64,000 bases of DNA from Puffinus mauretanicus (taxonomy: Eukaryota > Chordata > Aves > Procellariiformes > Procellariidae): the NCBI GenBank assembly GCA_023333565.1, contig JAJKFH010000102.1, forward strand, positions 2,356,001 to 2,420,000. Reading direction: 5' to 3'. Below the pieces are notes generated by a model. It was not told where the DNA came from. It saw nothing but the letters and a program-made list of their open reading frames with translations, and searched no databases. Below, one piece after another: positions 14,001-31,400 of the stretch (position 1 is its first letter; each line of letters opens with the position of its first letter). Both the position numbers and the translations under genes were made by a program.

Positions 14001-17000
14001 CGTTTCACAAAGGTTTAGGTGTGTTTCTTGCCGGACTGGTGTCTGTCCCACCCGCTGGGGTAAGTGCAATTGGGTGGAGGTCCCTGGGCTTCGGGAGGGA
14101 TGGGCTGTCACCCGCAGCTGGCCTGCCCGCCTGTGGAAATGGGCTCTGACAGGGCAGCCAGGTGATGTGGCGAGCTCAGCCCAGGGGAACGGGGGAAGCG
14201 AGGCACCTGGGTGCTAAGTGGGCCCGCCTGGGCTAGCTCGTGCTTGGCGAAGGGGCTTGCACCTCTTGTACCCTGGGGAGCACAGTCCTGCCGGGCTGAG
14301 GCTGCGTGACCAGGGCCAGGGGAGCCGTATGGAAACGGTTCTCCAGAGACCAAAGGATCCCTGCTGGGGCTGGGAAGGTCCCTGCGTCCAAGGTAGGCAG
14401 GTGGGAAAAGGACCTGTGGCTATAGGGCAAGGGGAGCTATGAGCAGGGATGGGGGAGCACTGGGAGGGAGGGTGGGAGCTCAAGGGCTTCCTTGGGTTAG
14501 GTGTGGGCTCCAGCAGGACAAACACAACCTAAACAAACAGGTGAGAATAAGAAAAGAGCTTATTTGTGGGGAAGGAAGTCAGAAATTGTGCCTGGACCTT
14601 AAAATGGGAGTGAGGGGAGAAATGGCTTCTTCTCGAGAAAGCACTGAAGAGCTTTTTGTAGCACACTGTAGGATGAGATATGACAAGCTGATGCTTCCCA
14701 TGTGATCCAGTTATTTAATGCAATGTGCAGTCCTTGGAAGTGTTAGTGCTTAACCATTACTGCTAAAACATTAAAAGGTTAAACTATAAATAGCTTCTAC
14801 TCTTCAGCAGCTCCAAAGCTATGTTTCTGGTTTCTTTATGTATTTATACACATTTATGCATAGATGTGTGTGTATACATATATTTAAAGGCAAGCAGCAG
14901 AAAACAGAGTTTTGTGAAATAGTCATACTGAATATCTAAAATGCTACCATTTCTAGTTTACACTACTAGCGGAAACAAGTAGCGTGCCCTCAAAAATACC
15001 CCTGCTGGGGGAAAGACAAAACTTTCTTGAGGGCAGAACTCAAGAGGAAACAAATTAATGACTCAATTTCTTGGGGGAAGAAAAAAAAAAAAGAGAGGCA
15101 AATATATGCCTGAAAGACCAGAAACTAAATCTCTAATTATACCCTGCAGTAAGCTGTCAGAAACTGGCAGCAGTGGGAGGGAAGGAGGCAAAGCTGATCT
15201 CAGTGAGTTTGAGCGTAATCTGCTCTAACTATACTCAAAATGCCTTTTGTGTGGGAAAGGAAGGTTCTGGGATTCTCTGACGCATGCTTTGTACTGCACT
15301 TATCTAATCCATTCAAATGGTCAGCGTTGAAGTTACAGGCAAGTGTAGAAGAGTTTCACCTGGCCAACACCAAAATTCAAAGACACCTCGGTTTGACCAT
15401 CTCTGAACGCAGTCTTTGTAACTAAATGGCTGATCCAGTATTAGGGTTTGGGAAATAGAGATACTCTTCAAAAGGGTATAAAAGTGTAACAATCTATTGC
15501 TTATAATTACATTTCAGTTCAAAGAGCTTTTGATACCAGCATAAAATGCAAAGAGATTTTTTTCATGCTTGTAGCGGGGTAGGGGTTTGGAGAGTTAAGA
15601 GGATTTGGGAGTTGCTCTTAGTATTTGTACTGATTCAGTCTTAGCACACAGTGTGTAATGGAACTGACCTTGAGGAAAAAGTGAAAGATCTTAGTAGTTG
15701 AACTGACCGAAAGGGAAAAGCAGGTTTATTACAGTGAACTAGAGAAAAGTGCTTTCCTGATGGAACAGTTCCTAAAGAACATGTAGCTGCCTTGCTGGTG
15801 TGGGGTTTTAAACTGTTGCAGATTGGATCCATAAAGGTCTTCAAGTTAATAATTTTCATAAAATTGCCTGCGTGGCTGCAAAAATCCATAGACTTGTGCT
15901 TTTATAATTGAGGTTAGTTAGATTCAGTAAAGGAAGGGTTTGGGCATGCCCCTGAAGGGCCAACCTCTGTACCAGGGTGAGCAGATAACTGCTAAGCTTG
16001 TGTTCAAGGTCCACCAGAATCCACAGACTAAGCACTTCTCAGGGCTTACTCTGGTAGGCATTTCTCACCGCATCCACCTGGGAGCAAACTCCGATCTCAA
16101 CAGGGCTCTCAGTCCCTCTTGTTCAAGTTGTTCCTTCTTCAGTGTTTCATGATGCCAATGTTTAACTCTGCTCCTTATGTTGGTTAAGGATTTCTATGGG
16201 ACTCTAGCTTCCAGCTAAGGCTGTCTCCTACACGGGACACCTTCACCCTAGGCTGCCTTTTTGCTTTGACAATACTATAGTGATTAAAAGCATTCGTGAG
16301 GTTCAGGTTTTGATCTCTTTCTGCCTAAGTAAACCTTGATCTGCTCTATCTTGGGCGAGTGCTCCAACTACCTGTATACTGGATAAAAGGAGGGGGCTGG
16401 TTAATACTTTTTATTATTATTTATTAGAGGTTGGGGCCATAGGTCATTTCTCCGGAATGTAGAATAAGACTTGATTCCTTTCTCTGCTGAGAATGGGAAT
16501 CCTTGTCCTGTCCCTCCAAAACTGCTTTTACTGCTTTATCGATTGTTCCTTTCGATATCAAGAAGTTCTCGGGACTCTGAATCCTGCTTGTTTTGCTATC
16601 TAACATGCCTCCTGTGAGCTGTGAACTTTGTAGATGGAAAACCTTCTGGTGGAGTATCTTGTAAGAAAAACGCAAGTGAACTGGCTGTTTCTAGATCATT
16701 AAAGCTGATGGGTTTCACCTACTGGGATCTTTAATTTTCCACCTGCTGAAATCAGTGGAAGCTTTTGGCTCTAATCTGACATTTTGCCAGTTAGTATATG
16801 TCTCCCTAACTCTACTCACCTTTCTCAGACGGCATCAGAGCACAGCTCTTGTCAAACAAGTTGGGTTTCTTTTATATCACAAAGGGTTTAACACAATGCT
16901 GAGTAAGCTCCTAATGGCTTTCCATATGCCCTTAGGCTTGTTCTAAGTTGGTGGCATCTAGCTTGTGGCTCCCCACCTAGTAGAAGTAATCATTACAAAC

Positions 17001-20000
17001 AACTGCTAAGTCAGGTCACAACTAAATACCTACCCTGAAAGCATCTCATATACAGGTGGCATCCCAAAATTAGTTTTGACTGTTAACAGTCAGTAAGGGC
17101 ATCATAGCTTGTGATGTGTCCTTTTTTTCTCCCCTTCAGAGTGGGAATGGTCAAAGTTGCACTCATCTGGCCCGACAATGGCAGATGTAGAGCTTACAGG
17201 GAATTACAGTTTAGCCCAATCAAAAGAATCACTGGAGGGGTATCTTTCAGGGTGGTTCTCTCAAGAAAATCTGAGAATGGCTTGATGAACAGAACAAAAG
17301 ACAGAATTTGTACTGATAATCTCCTAGGGCAAAGACATGAAAGAGATCAGGACAATACTCATGAAACATACACACAACACCTTAAAATTTCTTTCAAAGA
17401 AAACATCATTTATTATTTTTCATATGTGTTAGATCAAAGGAGCAACTCTGTAACGGGGTCAAAATTAATATGAAATCTAAAATAATCACAGCTTGTGATT
17501 TCTTTGTATGATATGTAATCACTCTGCTACAGTGTACATGACATAATCTGAAACATTACCCATTTATTGGAGGGAAAAAGACACACCAGGATTAAGATTG
17601 GAAGAAAGGGGACAGTAGTGTTATATGACTCCCTGAACACCAGGCTAGTAATTGCATGTGTCCTGTGGAATAAAGGAACTGACCTCTCCGGCCACCATGT
17701 TATTGCATGACATAAAAGCTCTCTGCTTCAGATCCAAAACAAGGTCTAACCCTCCTCTGGTTCCTCCCTGCTATTCTCCCTTGCCTCACCTCACTGCATT
17801 CTCCCTTTAGGCTTGACTAAAACCCATCCATCTGTGGAAGATGGAGTTGTTAGGATTGGGTCTTCACCATGTTTGTTGTATAGGGCAGTGCACCATATAA
17901 ATATTAAGGTATTAGGTCAGCAAGTGAAGTCCCCTCTCCTGCTTGGTCCCATAATCTGTACAGAAGTATGCTTGCTCCAAATGAGAGAAATACAGCTTCA
18001 GAAATCCCACTTCTGTGCAATACATGAGACAAAGGAAAGGGTTTATTCCAGCCACACTTGAAGCTAATTCCAGGAAGCTGCAATTCCAAGGAAAAAGGAT
18101 TTCACTGAATTCTAGCAATAACAGATGTCCATAAATGAACTGCAGATAAGCTAGAAGTCTGCACAGCACTCTAGCACAAAACACTTGGAAGAGAGGAGAC
18201 CTGGCAAGCACTTTCCTCTGTAGAAATCTTCCACAATCCAGTATCCAACAGCAGCTGGAGAACCCAGATTTCCTACTCCATCCACTGTTCCCATGCAGTT
18301 CCTGGGAGTGACTAGGACAAAGTGCACTGTTTCAAGGAGCTGAGCAGGGGAAGAGGGGAAAGGTCTCAGTGTTACCCAAGAGCAGCCCATCTGACTAATT
18401 AGTGCACAGGCCAAAAAGCAGAGCTTTTTATGCAAGCTTACTTGGTAAGAACTAGGAAAAGGGTACAAGATTCTTCTAGATTTCTTCTCTGACCAATTTC
18501 AACTCGCAAACGAAACATTTCTTGAATTCCTTATCACTGAAGTTCCTCCTACACATTTTTAAGACTCCCAGAGCACTATTTCAACACCACTAACATGGTA
18601 AAAAAATAAAATCTGGACCTAAAGGCAGACTTGGAATCTGAAGCAGATTCACATCAGTCAGCTCACCTCCACTGCTATTCCAAAGACGGAGACGCCTGGC
18701 TCACTCTCTGTGCAAATGCAAACCTCTTCCTTTCTTGAAGGAGGTGCTACCTCCTTCCTCTTCCTACCTACCTCGCTTCTGGCTGAGATGTGTTGTGCAT
18801 GCTGATATGAAATTACAAACTGCTTTTGATTTCTCAAAATTCTTCTGTCGGTTCCTTACACAAAGCTACCGCCATCATCAGTGCAGCAGCCAGTGCACAT
18901 GGCTCCATTTGCGATAGCTGATCCAACAGTGCTACACCCCCGCAGGGAACACTGGTTCAGCAGCACCTTGTCTTTGAGTAACTGGCACCACAATCCTAAC
19001 AAGTAACAAGAAGGACCTCTGCCAAAGGTTACTGCACACAGATGGACAGACCTTAGTATTTCTGCAGATAAGTACCTACCAAATTGAAGGCATTATTGCC
19101 AGCAACCAGCTCTCTGAGGTCTATCTAATCACAGCCTAGAAGACAGTTCCCAATTAACCCTATGGAAGTTATCCCCCAAGTTAGCAAATATTGGAAGGGA
19201 AGGGATCATTCCTCTTTCTGTGCTGGATGTCACCTCTGAAAAGTGAGGCTGAGGGACACTGGAGCTAGTTTATGAATAAATGGGTTTTGGGCCTCCAGTT
19301 TCAAGCCTTGCACACTGGGTCCACAGTACAATTGTGACTGAGGAGATGTTCTGAAAGCTAAAAGACCTTCCCTCTGTTATATGCAAAGTCCTTCCCTGTA
19401 CCTATTCTTCTGGGAACTGGAGACAAGTCCTTGTCTTGTGTAGGTAGATGAAATGGTAATTTCTTTTCCTCTCCAGTGAAAGGCAAAGGATTCAAATCTA
19501 AGATTGTGTTCCTCACACAGCTGCTTTTAGAAGCAGGTAAGCGATTCTTGTCCTGGTAAGACAAAGGAGAAGAACCCCAGCTAGTGCTAAGAGAGGAAGA
19601 GACTGCTTCCCACTATGTATTTCACAGGAGGGAAATTCACCTAAAGAGGTATTTTTCTGCTCCTATTCAGAAAATAAGAAGAGAGAGAAGCCATGGAGAA
19701 GGACCTCTTTGCCCGAGTCACTGACAGAGCATCCAGTCCCCTTCAGACACAGAGCCTGGCATAAGAAAAGAGCCTGCTCTGCAGTATGACCTTCCTAGGA
19801 AGATATATCAGTATCGAGAGGTTGGAGAGCTGCTGAAGCAGAATGTCAGTGCACACGGATGCTGAGATTTTAATTAAGAACAACCCAAATTTCTGCACGT
19901 CTTGTTTGTACCCTGTGTATGGAGCTGCCTGGTAAAGCAGGAAGGAAGAAAGAGGAGGCAGAGCAGACCTATTTCTGATCTCTCAGTGTGGTGTGAGCTG

Positions 20001-21034
20001 AGCATAACTAGGAACACCAACTCAGCTGTGCTAGCTCCAAAGGCTTTCCGTCACATACGGAGGCTGATCTATGCGTCTAAAATCACAAGGCTCCTCCGGA
20101 ATTAAGACACTCCTTGCTGAGCCAATCTTTCACACAGAGTTTCTCGAGCAATGCTTGCTTAACTTCTTTGGACTGTCTAAGGAGACACAGAGCTTGATCT
20201 TTCTCCGGCTAGCCCAAGCTAGGAAAACAGAGGCAATGGAAGGTGCGTGTCATTAGGGATATGGAAATGTTCCTGGACAGGCAAGTCCCAGCTGATAACT
20301 CACGTTAGGGGGACTCTACCTGCATGCTAAAGGAAGAGGAGGGAACAGGGATCAGACCCTATGGGTATCGCTGAGTTGCAAACCACACAAGGGAAGAGAG
20401 GAAAAAAGGAAGTGAAGGACAGATACATTTGTACTCTTAAAGATGAGGATTGGGGATTTGGGGCCCAGGTACCATCCTGGCTTGATGATCTCCTCTTTCA
20501 ATACTTGCATGCAAGGCAGAAGCAAAGGTGGGCTGTGACTCTTTCTGGTTGGCCCTTGTTCCAAAGAGAGGCCCCTCTTTGGAAGCTGTGCCAGCTGGAG
20601 CAGGTGGATGTCCCTTGCAACATTTGGGGTCAGGGTGCGTGCCAAAACAGCCTCTTGCTGCAACACCGAGTTCTGGGCAAAGACACCTCTGGAAATTCAG
20701 ACTCTGTGGTGGTTTCCTCTGCTATTGAGAGCAGGCTGCTGGCTCCCTAGCGGCATGCGAAAAGGCAGAAGTGTTCACAGAATGCTAAATAGGGGGGGGG
20801 AGGGAATAATATCACTTTCCCCTCGGCCCTGCAGCAAGTTGCTCTGGCTACTGCAGCTTCCTTCAAGGGGCCCTGCCTCTCCATAGCTGCTGGAGGACTG
20901 CAAAATGGGACTTTGTTTCAGACTGACAGTGACGCAGTGGCAAATCCCCAAGCAAACAGAATTTGTTAAAGTCCATAGGCACTTATTCTGCATATGGAGA
21001 ATGTTAAGACTTAAAGCCTTCCCTTGGCAGAGTG
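11001..21034. other. Intergenic region between TMEM121B and HDHD5
   Basis: About 10 kb was scanned on both strands. No exon with recognisable family similarity, no intact transposable element and no RNA gene was found. Open frames of up to about 210 codons (for example 12602-13231 on the minus strand) have no recognisable domains and look random. A G-run lies near 20791. The 15-19 kb part is AT-rich. Confidence 0.5.
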
Positions 21035-21511
21035 TCACCACAACACACCTTCTGGTGCGCTCACGTCAGTCTGGACGAATAGTACATTGTACGAACGGTA
21101 CGTTGGCTGATGGTGGCTCCTTGCACAGGGAAGAGCTTCATCCTCAAACACATCGCGAGGAGAAGGGTGGGCTTGCCTGATCTTCGTGCACAAAGGGTGG
21201 AAAAGAAAGAACTCTGATGGCTGAACAAAACTGGGATTGCTGGGACAAGCCTTCTCCTTATACCCTGTTTCCATTATGGCTCAGTTATTGATGGCAGCAA
21301 TATATGTTCACAGTTGAAAGCCTGCTGGCAGCTGTCAGGATTGCAGATGAGTATCAATAAAAGCAAAGGGCTTTTAGTGCTGAGACAGGGAGTTTTCTTT
21401 CATGTTGGCCAGATTAGAAGATCACCCCAGGTCTCTCCCTGTTCTTTCCCTCTTCCTTTTCTAGCACATAAAATCCCTGGCAGTAGATCTTTAGGCACAC
21501 CTATCTTAACC

Positions 21512-26199
<4,688 letters not shown>

Positions 26200-26243
26200 G
26201 CCGCGCCGCTCCCGCCCGGCCCGGCCCCGGGGCCGGCGGCGGG

Positions 26244-26262
26244 GCACGCTGGGGCTCGTAGT
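26244..26262 (-). promoter_or_regulatory. ZNF143/THAP11-type site (SBS), minus orientation
   Basis: On the minus strand the sequence actacgagccccagcgtgc keeps the ACTAC and CCCAGC.TGC halves of the consensus. It is separated from the + site by only 6 bases, giving a head-to-head pair. Confidence 0.6.
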
Positions 26263-26268
26263 TCCGGG

Positions 26269-26288
26269 ACTACAGCTCCCAGCGAGGC
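26269..26288 (+). promoter_or_regulatory. ZNF143/THAP11-type site (SBS), + orientation
   Basis: actacagctcccagcgaggc matches the known SBS consensus (ACTACA..TCCCAG) very closely. It lies 70-89 bases upstream of the HDHD5 ATG. Confidence 0.7.
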
Positions 26289-26419
26289 GCGGGGCCCGGC
26301 GGGGCGGGCGGAGGGCTGCCTGCCTTCGCCCCGAGCTGGCTGGGCAGGTGCTCCCCGCCGTCCCGGGGAAGGATGCTGCCGGCTGCAGGGGTGCAATGTC
26401 CTGTCTGCTTCGGAGGAAA

Positions 26420-28130
26420 GGGTTGCAGGTTTGGGGAGAGCTGGGAGAGAAACTGGGGACGGCGAGTGGTTGCAAAAGCAGGTGTCGGAAACAGCACCGA
26501 GCGCCGAGGCTTGACATGATAGAGGAAAAGGGAGTGCACCGGGGAAACGGGTACAAACGGCCCTGCGATGAGAGAGGCGAGCAAAATCACGAACGAGGAG
26601 AGATTAGGGCAGGAGGGAAGCGAGGCACTTCCAAATCAGTTACATCAGGCCTGACAGGGGGTTATATTTCCCGTTCCCAAAATCCCGGAACAGGGCACAC
26701 AAGCCCGTTACCACTCCAGGGACGGGAGGCTCTCGGTTTCATGAGTGAAGCTGCTCCAGTGCCATACAGTCCAGTCCTTGTGGCTACAAACGCGTCTCCC
26801 GGGATACAGCCTGGTTTCAATCTAAGGTGGTTACAACTCGCCCTGCTCGCGGCGCACATGCAAAGCATCTTCACTGCAACTTTTTACCTCTGCGAACTGC
26901 TGCCCTGCCTTTGCTCAGTCTTTTCTACAGAAACCGAAATCTTCTGGTCTTTTTCCTACAGATCATAAAGTTTTCTAAAACTCTGGTCATTTTTCTTGCC
27001 CTCTGATGGACTGTGTCCCAGTCGCTCCCTCTTCCCTGCAGCGTGGGACAGAAATGTTGACGCTGAATTCAGCCGAGGCCCTTCCAGACCTGAGGAAATC
27101 AAAAGGTTTACTTCACGTCCATGGAGATGAAACAATGTTTGTTTGCTCTCTTGCTAGGCTTAAGCTCTCCTGACTCCCGTGATACAACAGGTTTAACACG
27201 TATGACTTTAGGCATCAATTACACAAACAGTGTAGTTTGGTTTTATGCTTCCATTGCCATGAACACCAGCGTTAATTCGTTTTTGACCCACCTTAACACC
27301 CAGAGCCCTTTCTGCAGAGCTATTAAAGCACTGGCAACGCAGGGTTATACATTTATACAGACAGTTATTCCTCCTTAAGTGCCTTTGCCTTGACTGAATT
27401 ACCTACCGTTTATTTTACATAACTTCCTCAACTTGCCAGGATCACTTTTATTTCTCAGAAGCATTTGCAGCTCTTCCTGCTCTGGCAAAATTTGTGCTGG
27501 TCTTGGAGACGTTACTGGAAGTATTTAGCTCCAGCAGGCCCTGCAGAACCGGGCTTCAAACCTTCTTCCACTAGCACAAGGGAGCCAGTTACAGGTACTT
27601 TGAAGTGTGCCTCCTCAACTGGTTCTACACCCGCTTACAAGCTAGGGACAGCCAACCCGAATTCCTCGTTTCCCTTGGCTGCCAATGAAAAATACAGCCG
27701 GAGAGAGAGGCAAAGACTTTCTAAAGTTAATGACAAACACAAGAACCTTTTCTCGAGCGTTTCTCAGCTATCCACTAAGGCAGTTGCTCCTGGCAGAGAA
27801 AAAATTTGATTGATTTACTGTGATTTATGCTTAAGTACTGGCTAACGTGGATTTATGGCCTTTTAACGGTACAATCACTTGCAAGTAGGATGGGTTGTTT
27901 TGGTTACTGGCCTCTAGTCGCTGAAATCAGGCTGACCGAACTGGATCGCCAAGGTCTGTCAGTCCCTTCTTTTTAACTATAAGGATACTTTTGCTCTTTT
28001 TCTGTTCCTGAGACTTAAGAAATAGCTGTGAGACACCTAAATTGTAGAATTTAATTTTTAAAATGTTTGGCGTATCTAAATATCCTTGAGTTTGGGGTCT
28101 TGGGGAGTGTTTTTTGTTTGGGTTTTCCCA
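26420..28130. other. Intergenic DNA upstream of HDHD5
   Basis: No gene, repeat family or RNA gene was recognised. A long open frame running through from 25235 to 26968 on + is the GC-rich antisense of HDHD5 exons 1-3 and their introns and is not considered coding. Confidence 0.5.
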
Positions 28131-28139
28131 CTCGTCCTT

Positions 28140-28480
28140 TGATGGCCGGCGCTGAGGAAAACCACGGCGGAGGATAACCCGCTGCCTTCCCTCCCCCTCC
28201 CACGGCCCCCCCCCCGCCCCGGCGCAGCGGGACCCGATGGGGGATTTTTCACCTCATTTTGTTCGCGCCGCTCCGAGGCGCGCGCCGCCTGCGAGTCCGC
28301 CGGGCGGCGCGCGGGGGCTGCGCGCGGCGGCCGCCAGGGGTCCCCGCTGCTCCACCGCGCCGGCGCGCGGGGCGGGGCGGGGCGGCGGGCGGAGCCGCCC
28401 ACCCCCACCACCCCCCCGCTATAAGGCTCGCCGCCGCTCTGCGGGTAGCGGGGCTCTGGTAGGGGAAGGGGTGCTGGCGG
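28140..28480 (+). promoter_or_regulatory. Orphan CpG-island promoter with GC boxes and TATA box
   Basis: This is dense CpG sequence with tandem GC boxes (ggggcggggcggggcgg, near 28370-28390), followed by a TATA-like gctataaggc with tataag at 28430-28435. It is oriented rightwards, so initiation would be expected near 28460. A splice-acceptor-like gtgctttgcag ends at 28621. No recognisable coding exon follows before ADA2, whose 3' end faces it on the other strand. A non-coding RNA or an unrecognised gene is possible. Confidence 0.5.
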
Positions 28481-31400
28481 GGTAGGAGAAGGAGTGAGGG
28501 AGTTGTTCTGCTCCAAAGTGAACTTCGGAGGTGCAGGGCGATGGACAGGCAGTTTCTGACCGCCCCCTCCCGCCCCCGGGCGAGGTGCTGTGCCCGCTAA
28601 CGCCGTTTGTGTGCTTTGCAGCGTCTTCCTCCCGTGGATCAGCCCTAGCAGAAAGCATTGGTGTGGTTCGGGCTGCCGCAGCACAGGGAGGGTGTTGGAG
28701 ATAGGGCTGGGGTCGGCGGGGGATTTTGTGCCCACCGTGCCTCCGACACGTGAGGTACTTCTGCAGTGGAGGCCAGGTTGGTAGAGAGGACCGTGTTTCC
28801 AGCTGGGGTACCTGCCGTTGAAGAAATGCCCCTGAAGAGCATATCTGCCACAGCGAGTGTTCCCAGCAGGCTGGCTGAGCTGCTGTATTTATTTTTATAA
28901 GGAAGACTGTCCAACAGGCTGAAGTGCTTATTTTTAAACCGACACGGAGTTTGCCAGTGGTCGGGCACAGGCTGAGCCTGGCACACACAGCAGGGACCGA
29001 CAGTGGCATGGCTGCCAAGCACCGCACCCTGTGGCGCCTGCTTCGACTGCTGAACCCCCATCCTCCCAGCACCAGCAAGCAGACTTTAGCCCATCATCCC
29101 TGTGCTAAACGCCCGGTCGTGTAATTTTCTCTTCAAGAGTTGAGACTTTCTCCCTGGCTCTACTAGGAGCTTCTTGTTTTTCATGTTATACATGGATGGG
29201 CCTTATGATTTCTTCTGCAGGCGCATCTGGCAACAGCCATATCCCCTAATACCCTTAGAGGTGGTCTGTCTGCCCTTCTCACACCAGCCCACAGGAGACT
29301 CCCTCTTCTTGCCCTGTCTACACTGTACTTTGATGTTTCCCCCACCCCCTTCCATAGCTGCCTTTAAAGACAAGCAAAACAGGCAGTTGCCCACAGCCTT
29401 CTCCCATGGGTTCCTATGTAAACTTTGCAGCTCTGTTTTCCCTGGACTCATAGCCCTGTCATCACTACCCCCCCTTCCTGACCTTCTAACATCCCCCTTG
29501 AAAGCAGCCGTACCTTCGGTCTCTTTTCTTACCTCAGAGACACTAATGGCCTGAGCCAACCCTCCCCCCCCCTCGGTTTATCTCTTCTCCTTCTCTGCTG
29601 CAGCCTGCTCATGGAATGATGGACAAGCTAAAGGTTGAGAAAATACAGTAAAATGCCTTTCTTATCCTGTAATGACCAAGGAGGAGGACACAGCCTGATA
29701 AAAATGACAAGCCAGAAGAATTGAGAGCCAGACCCTTCACCTGCCTGTCCCTCAGCAGACAGAAAACACTTGATAGACCTACCATGATTGCAACTGCTGC
29801 AGGCCTGGGAAGAAAGGAATTAAGCACGGAGCCAATTAGAGCTCCAAGTTTCTGGCCAAAGAAATGTCCTTCTGCTACCTATGAAGAGACTAATTCAGAG
29901 ACTTATAGGAGAAAACCTGAAGCGGGCTGAGTGTCAGAGGCTGATGGAAAACACCTCTATAGCCTTGTGTTTTATGGCCAGAGGGCTTTGCTTAGCATCT
30001 GGCATCTGCATAGTCCCACTGCAGTGATGGAGGCTCACATGACATATAGATCCAGCTGCTCACTTGGGCCTATCTCTAGTTTCAACCAGCTACTTTACTC
30101 CTCTGTTTTTATTGGCATGATTTTTGACAGCAACGACTAGTGCTGGATCAGCCATTTCCTGACGGTGAGTGACCAGGAGGCAAACATTTCATTTGCTAAA
30201 GTGCCCCAAAGGCGGTCTAAACTGCTTTGCAACAAAACACCGTTAGACCTGTGACACGGTGTGCTGCGAGCAAAGCTCCATCCACCTCCCATTTAAATAA
30301 ATCGAACCTGAAGAGGCCACAGGGAGAGACCGAATGGGGGAGATAACAGGCATAAGGCTTGCGGTTTTCCTATGGCTGCTCAAAGTAAGCAGCACAGAAA
30401 CTTCCATGGATTTTCCGTCCTTGCTCCTGAGTCCAGATAGAGACCGAAGGAGGGCACTTTCTGCCGCTTTAGGTCTGCCCCGCTCAGCCTCCTGCTACCC
30501 CTGTAGCTGCCTCCAGCCCAGCTTGTCCAAATACCTCTTTCATCTCAGGTCTTCAGGTTCTCTAGCTGGTGGGAGAGATAGCACAAGCAAATCATGTCCG
30601 TTGGGCGGTCTCTGTGTGAAAATGCAGCCCGGAGCTGGATGCAGCTACCGTGTGGTTTGGGGAAGGGGGGCTGGGGGACCTGTGTCATGTCTCTGCCAGG
30701 TGGCTCGGGCTTGATTCCACAGTGTGTTAGCCCCCTGCATCAAATTGCCCTTTGCACCAAGCTGTGAAGACATTTCAGACCCCCCCTCATAATTGTACTG
30801 CAGGCTGAGTGACGCGAAACATCCCTCCTCCACCGCACATTCCAGATTAAAACCTCACATGAAACACAGGTATCCCCAGTTCTTTTTAACAGAAAAAAAA
30901 AGGGAGGAAAAACCCCACAATTAAAACAGGTTTAAAAATTTAAATATATACTATGTTCTGAAAGAGAAAGGCAAGGAAGCATTTTATGCAATGTATTTGC
31001 CAACAAATGTGAGCAGGGAGCCAAGATACTGAGGGTAAGGGAATAGACTGGCAGCAAAATCCTTGAAATATTACTGTGAATGGTAATAGCTGAGTCTCAG
31101 TGAAGCCCTGTAGCCAAATTTACCTGAAGCTTTGGGGATATCTGAATGGATTGATCTTTCTTAATGACTGCGATTCAGCCTTTGCACACCTAGAGTTAGA
31201 GAGGAGGGGATGCAGTCTGGGTTTGTTAATTTGCACCTTTCTCCGAAATAAGGCACACTCTAAGCAAGAGTTGATCCCCAGCAATAAAGCAGGCTGGCCC
31301 TCCTCCCGTCTGACTCTAAGGCCCTAAAAATGGTTAAAGCCCATCTACTGCCAGAGGACTCTTGGGAAGCCGCGGTCACCATACAGGGCAATGCCCTGTT

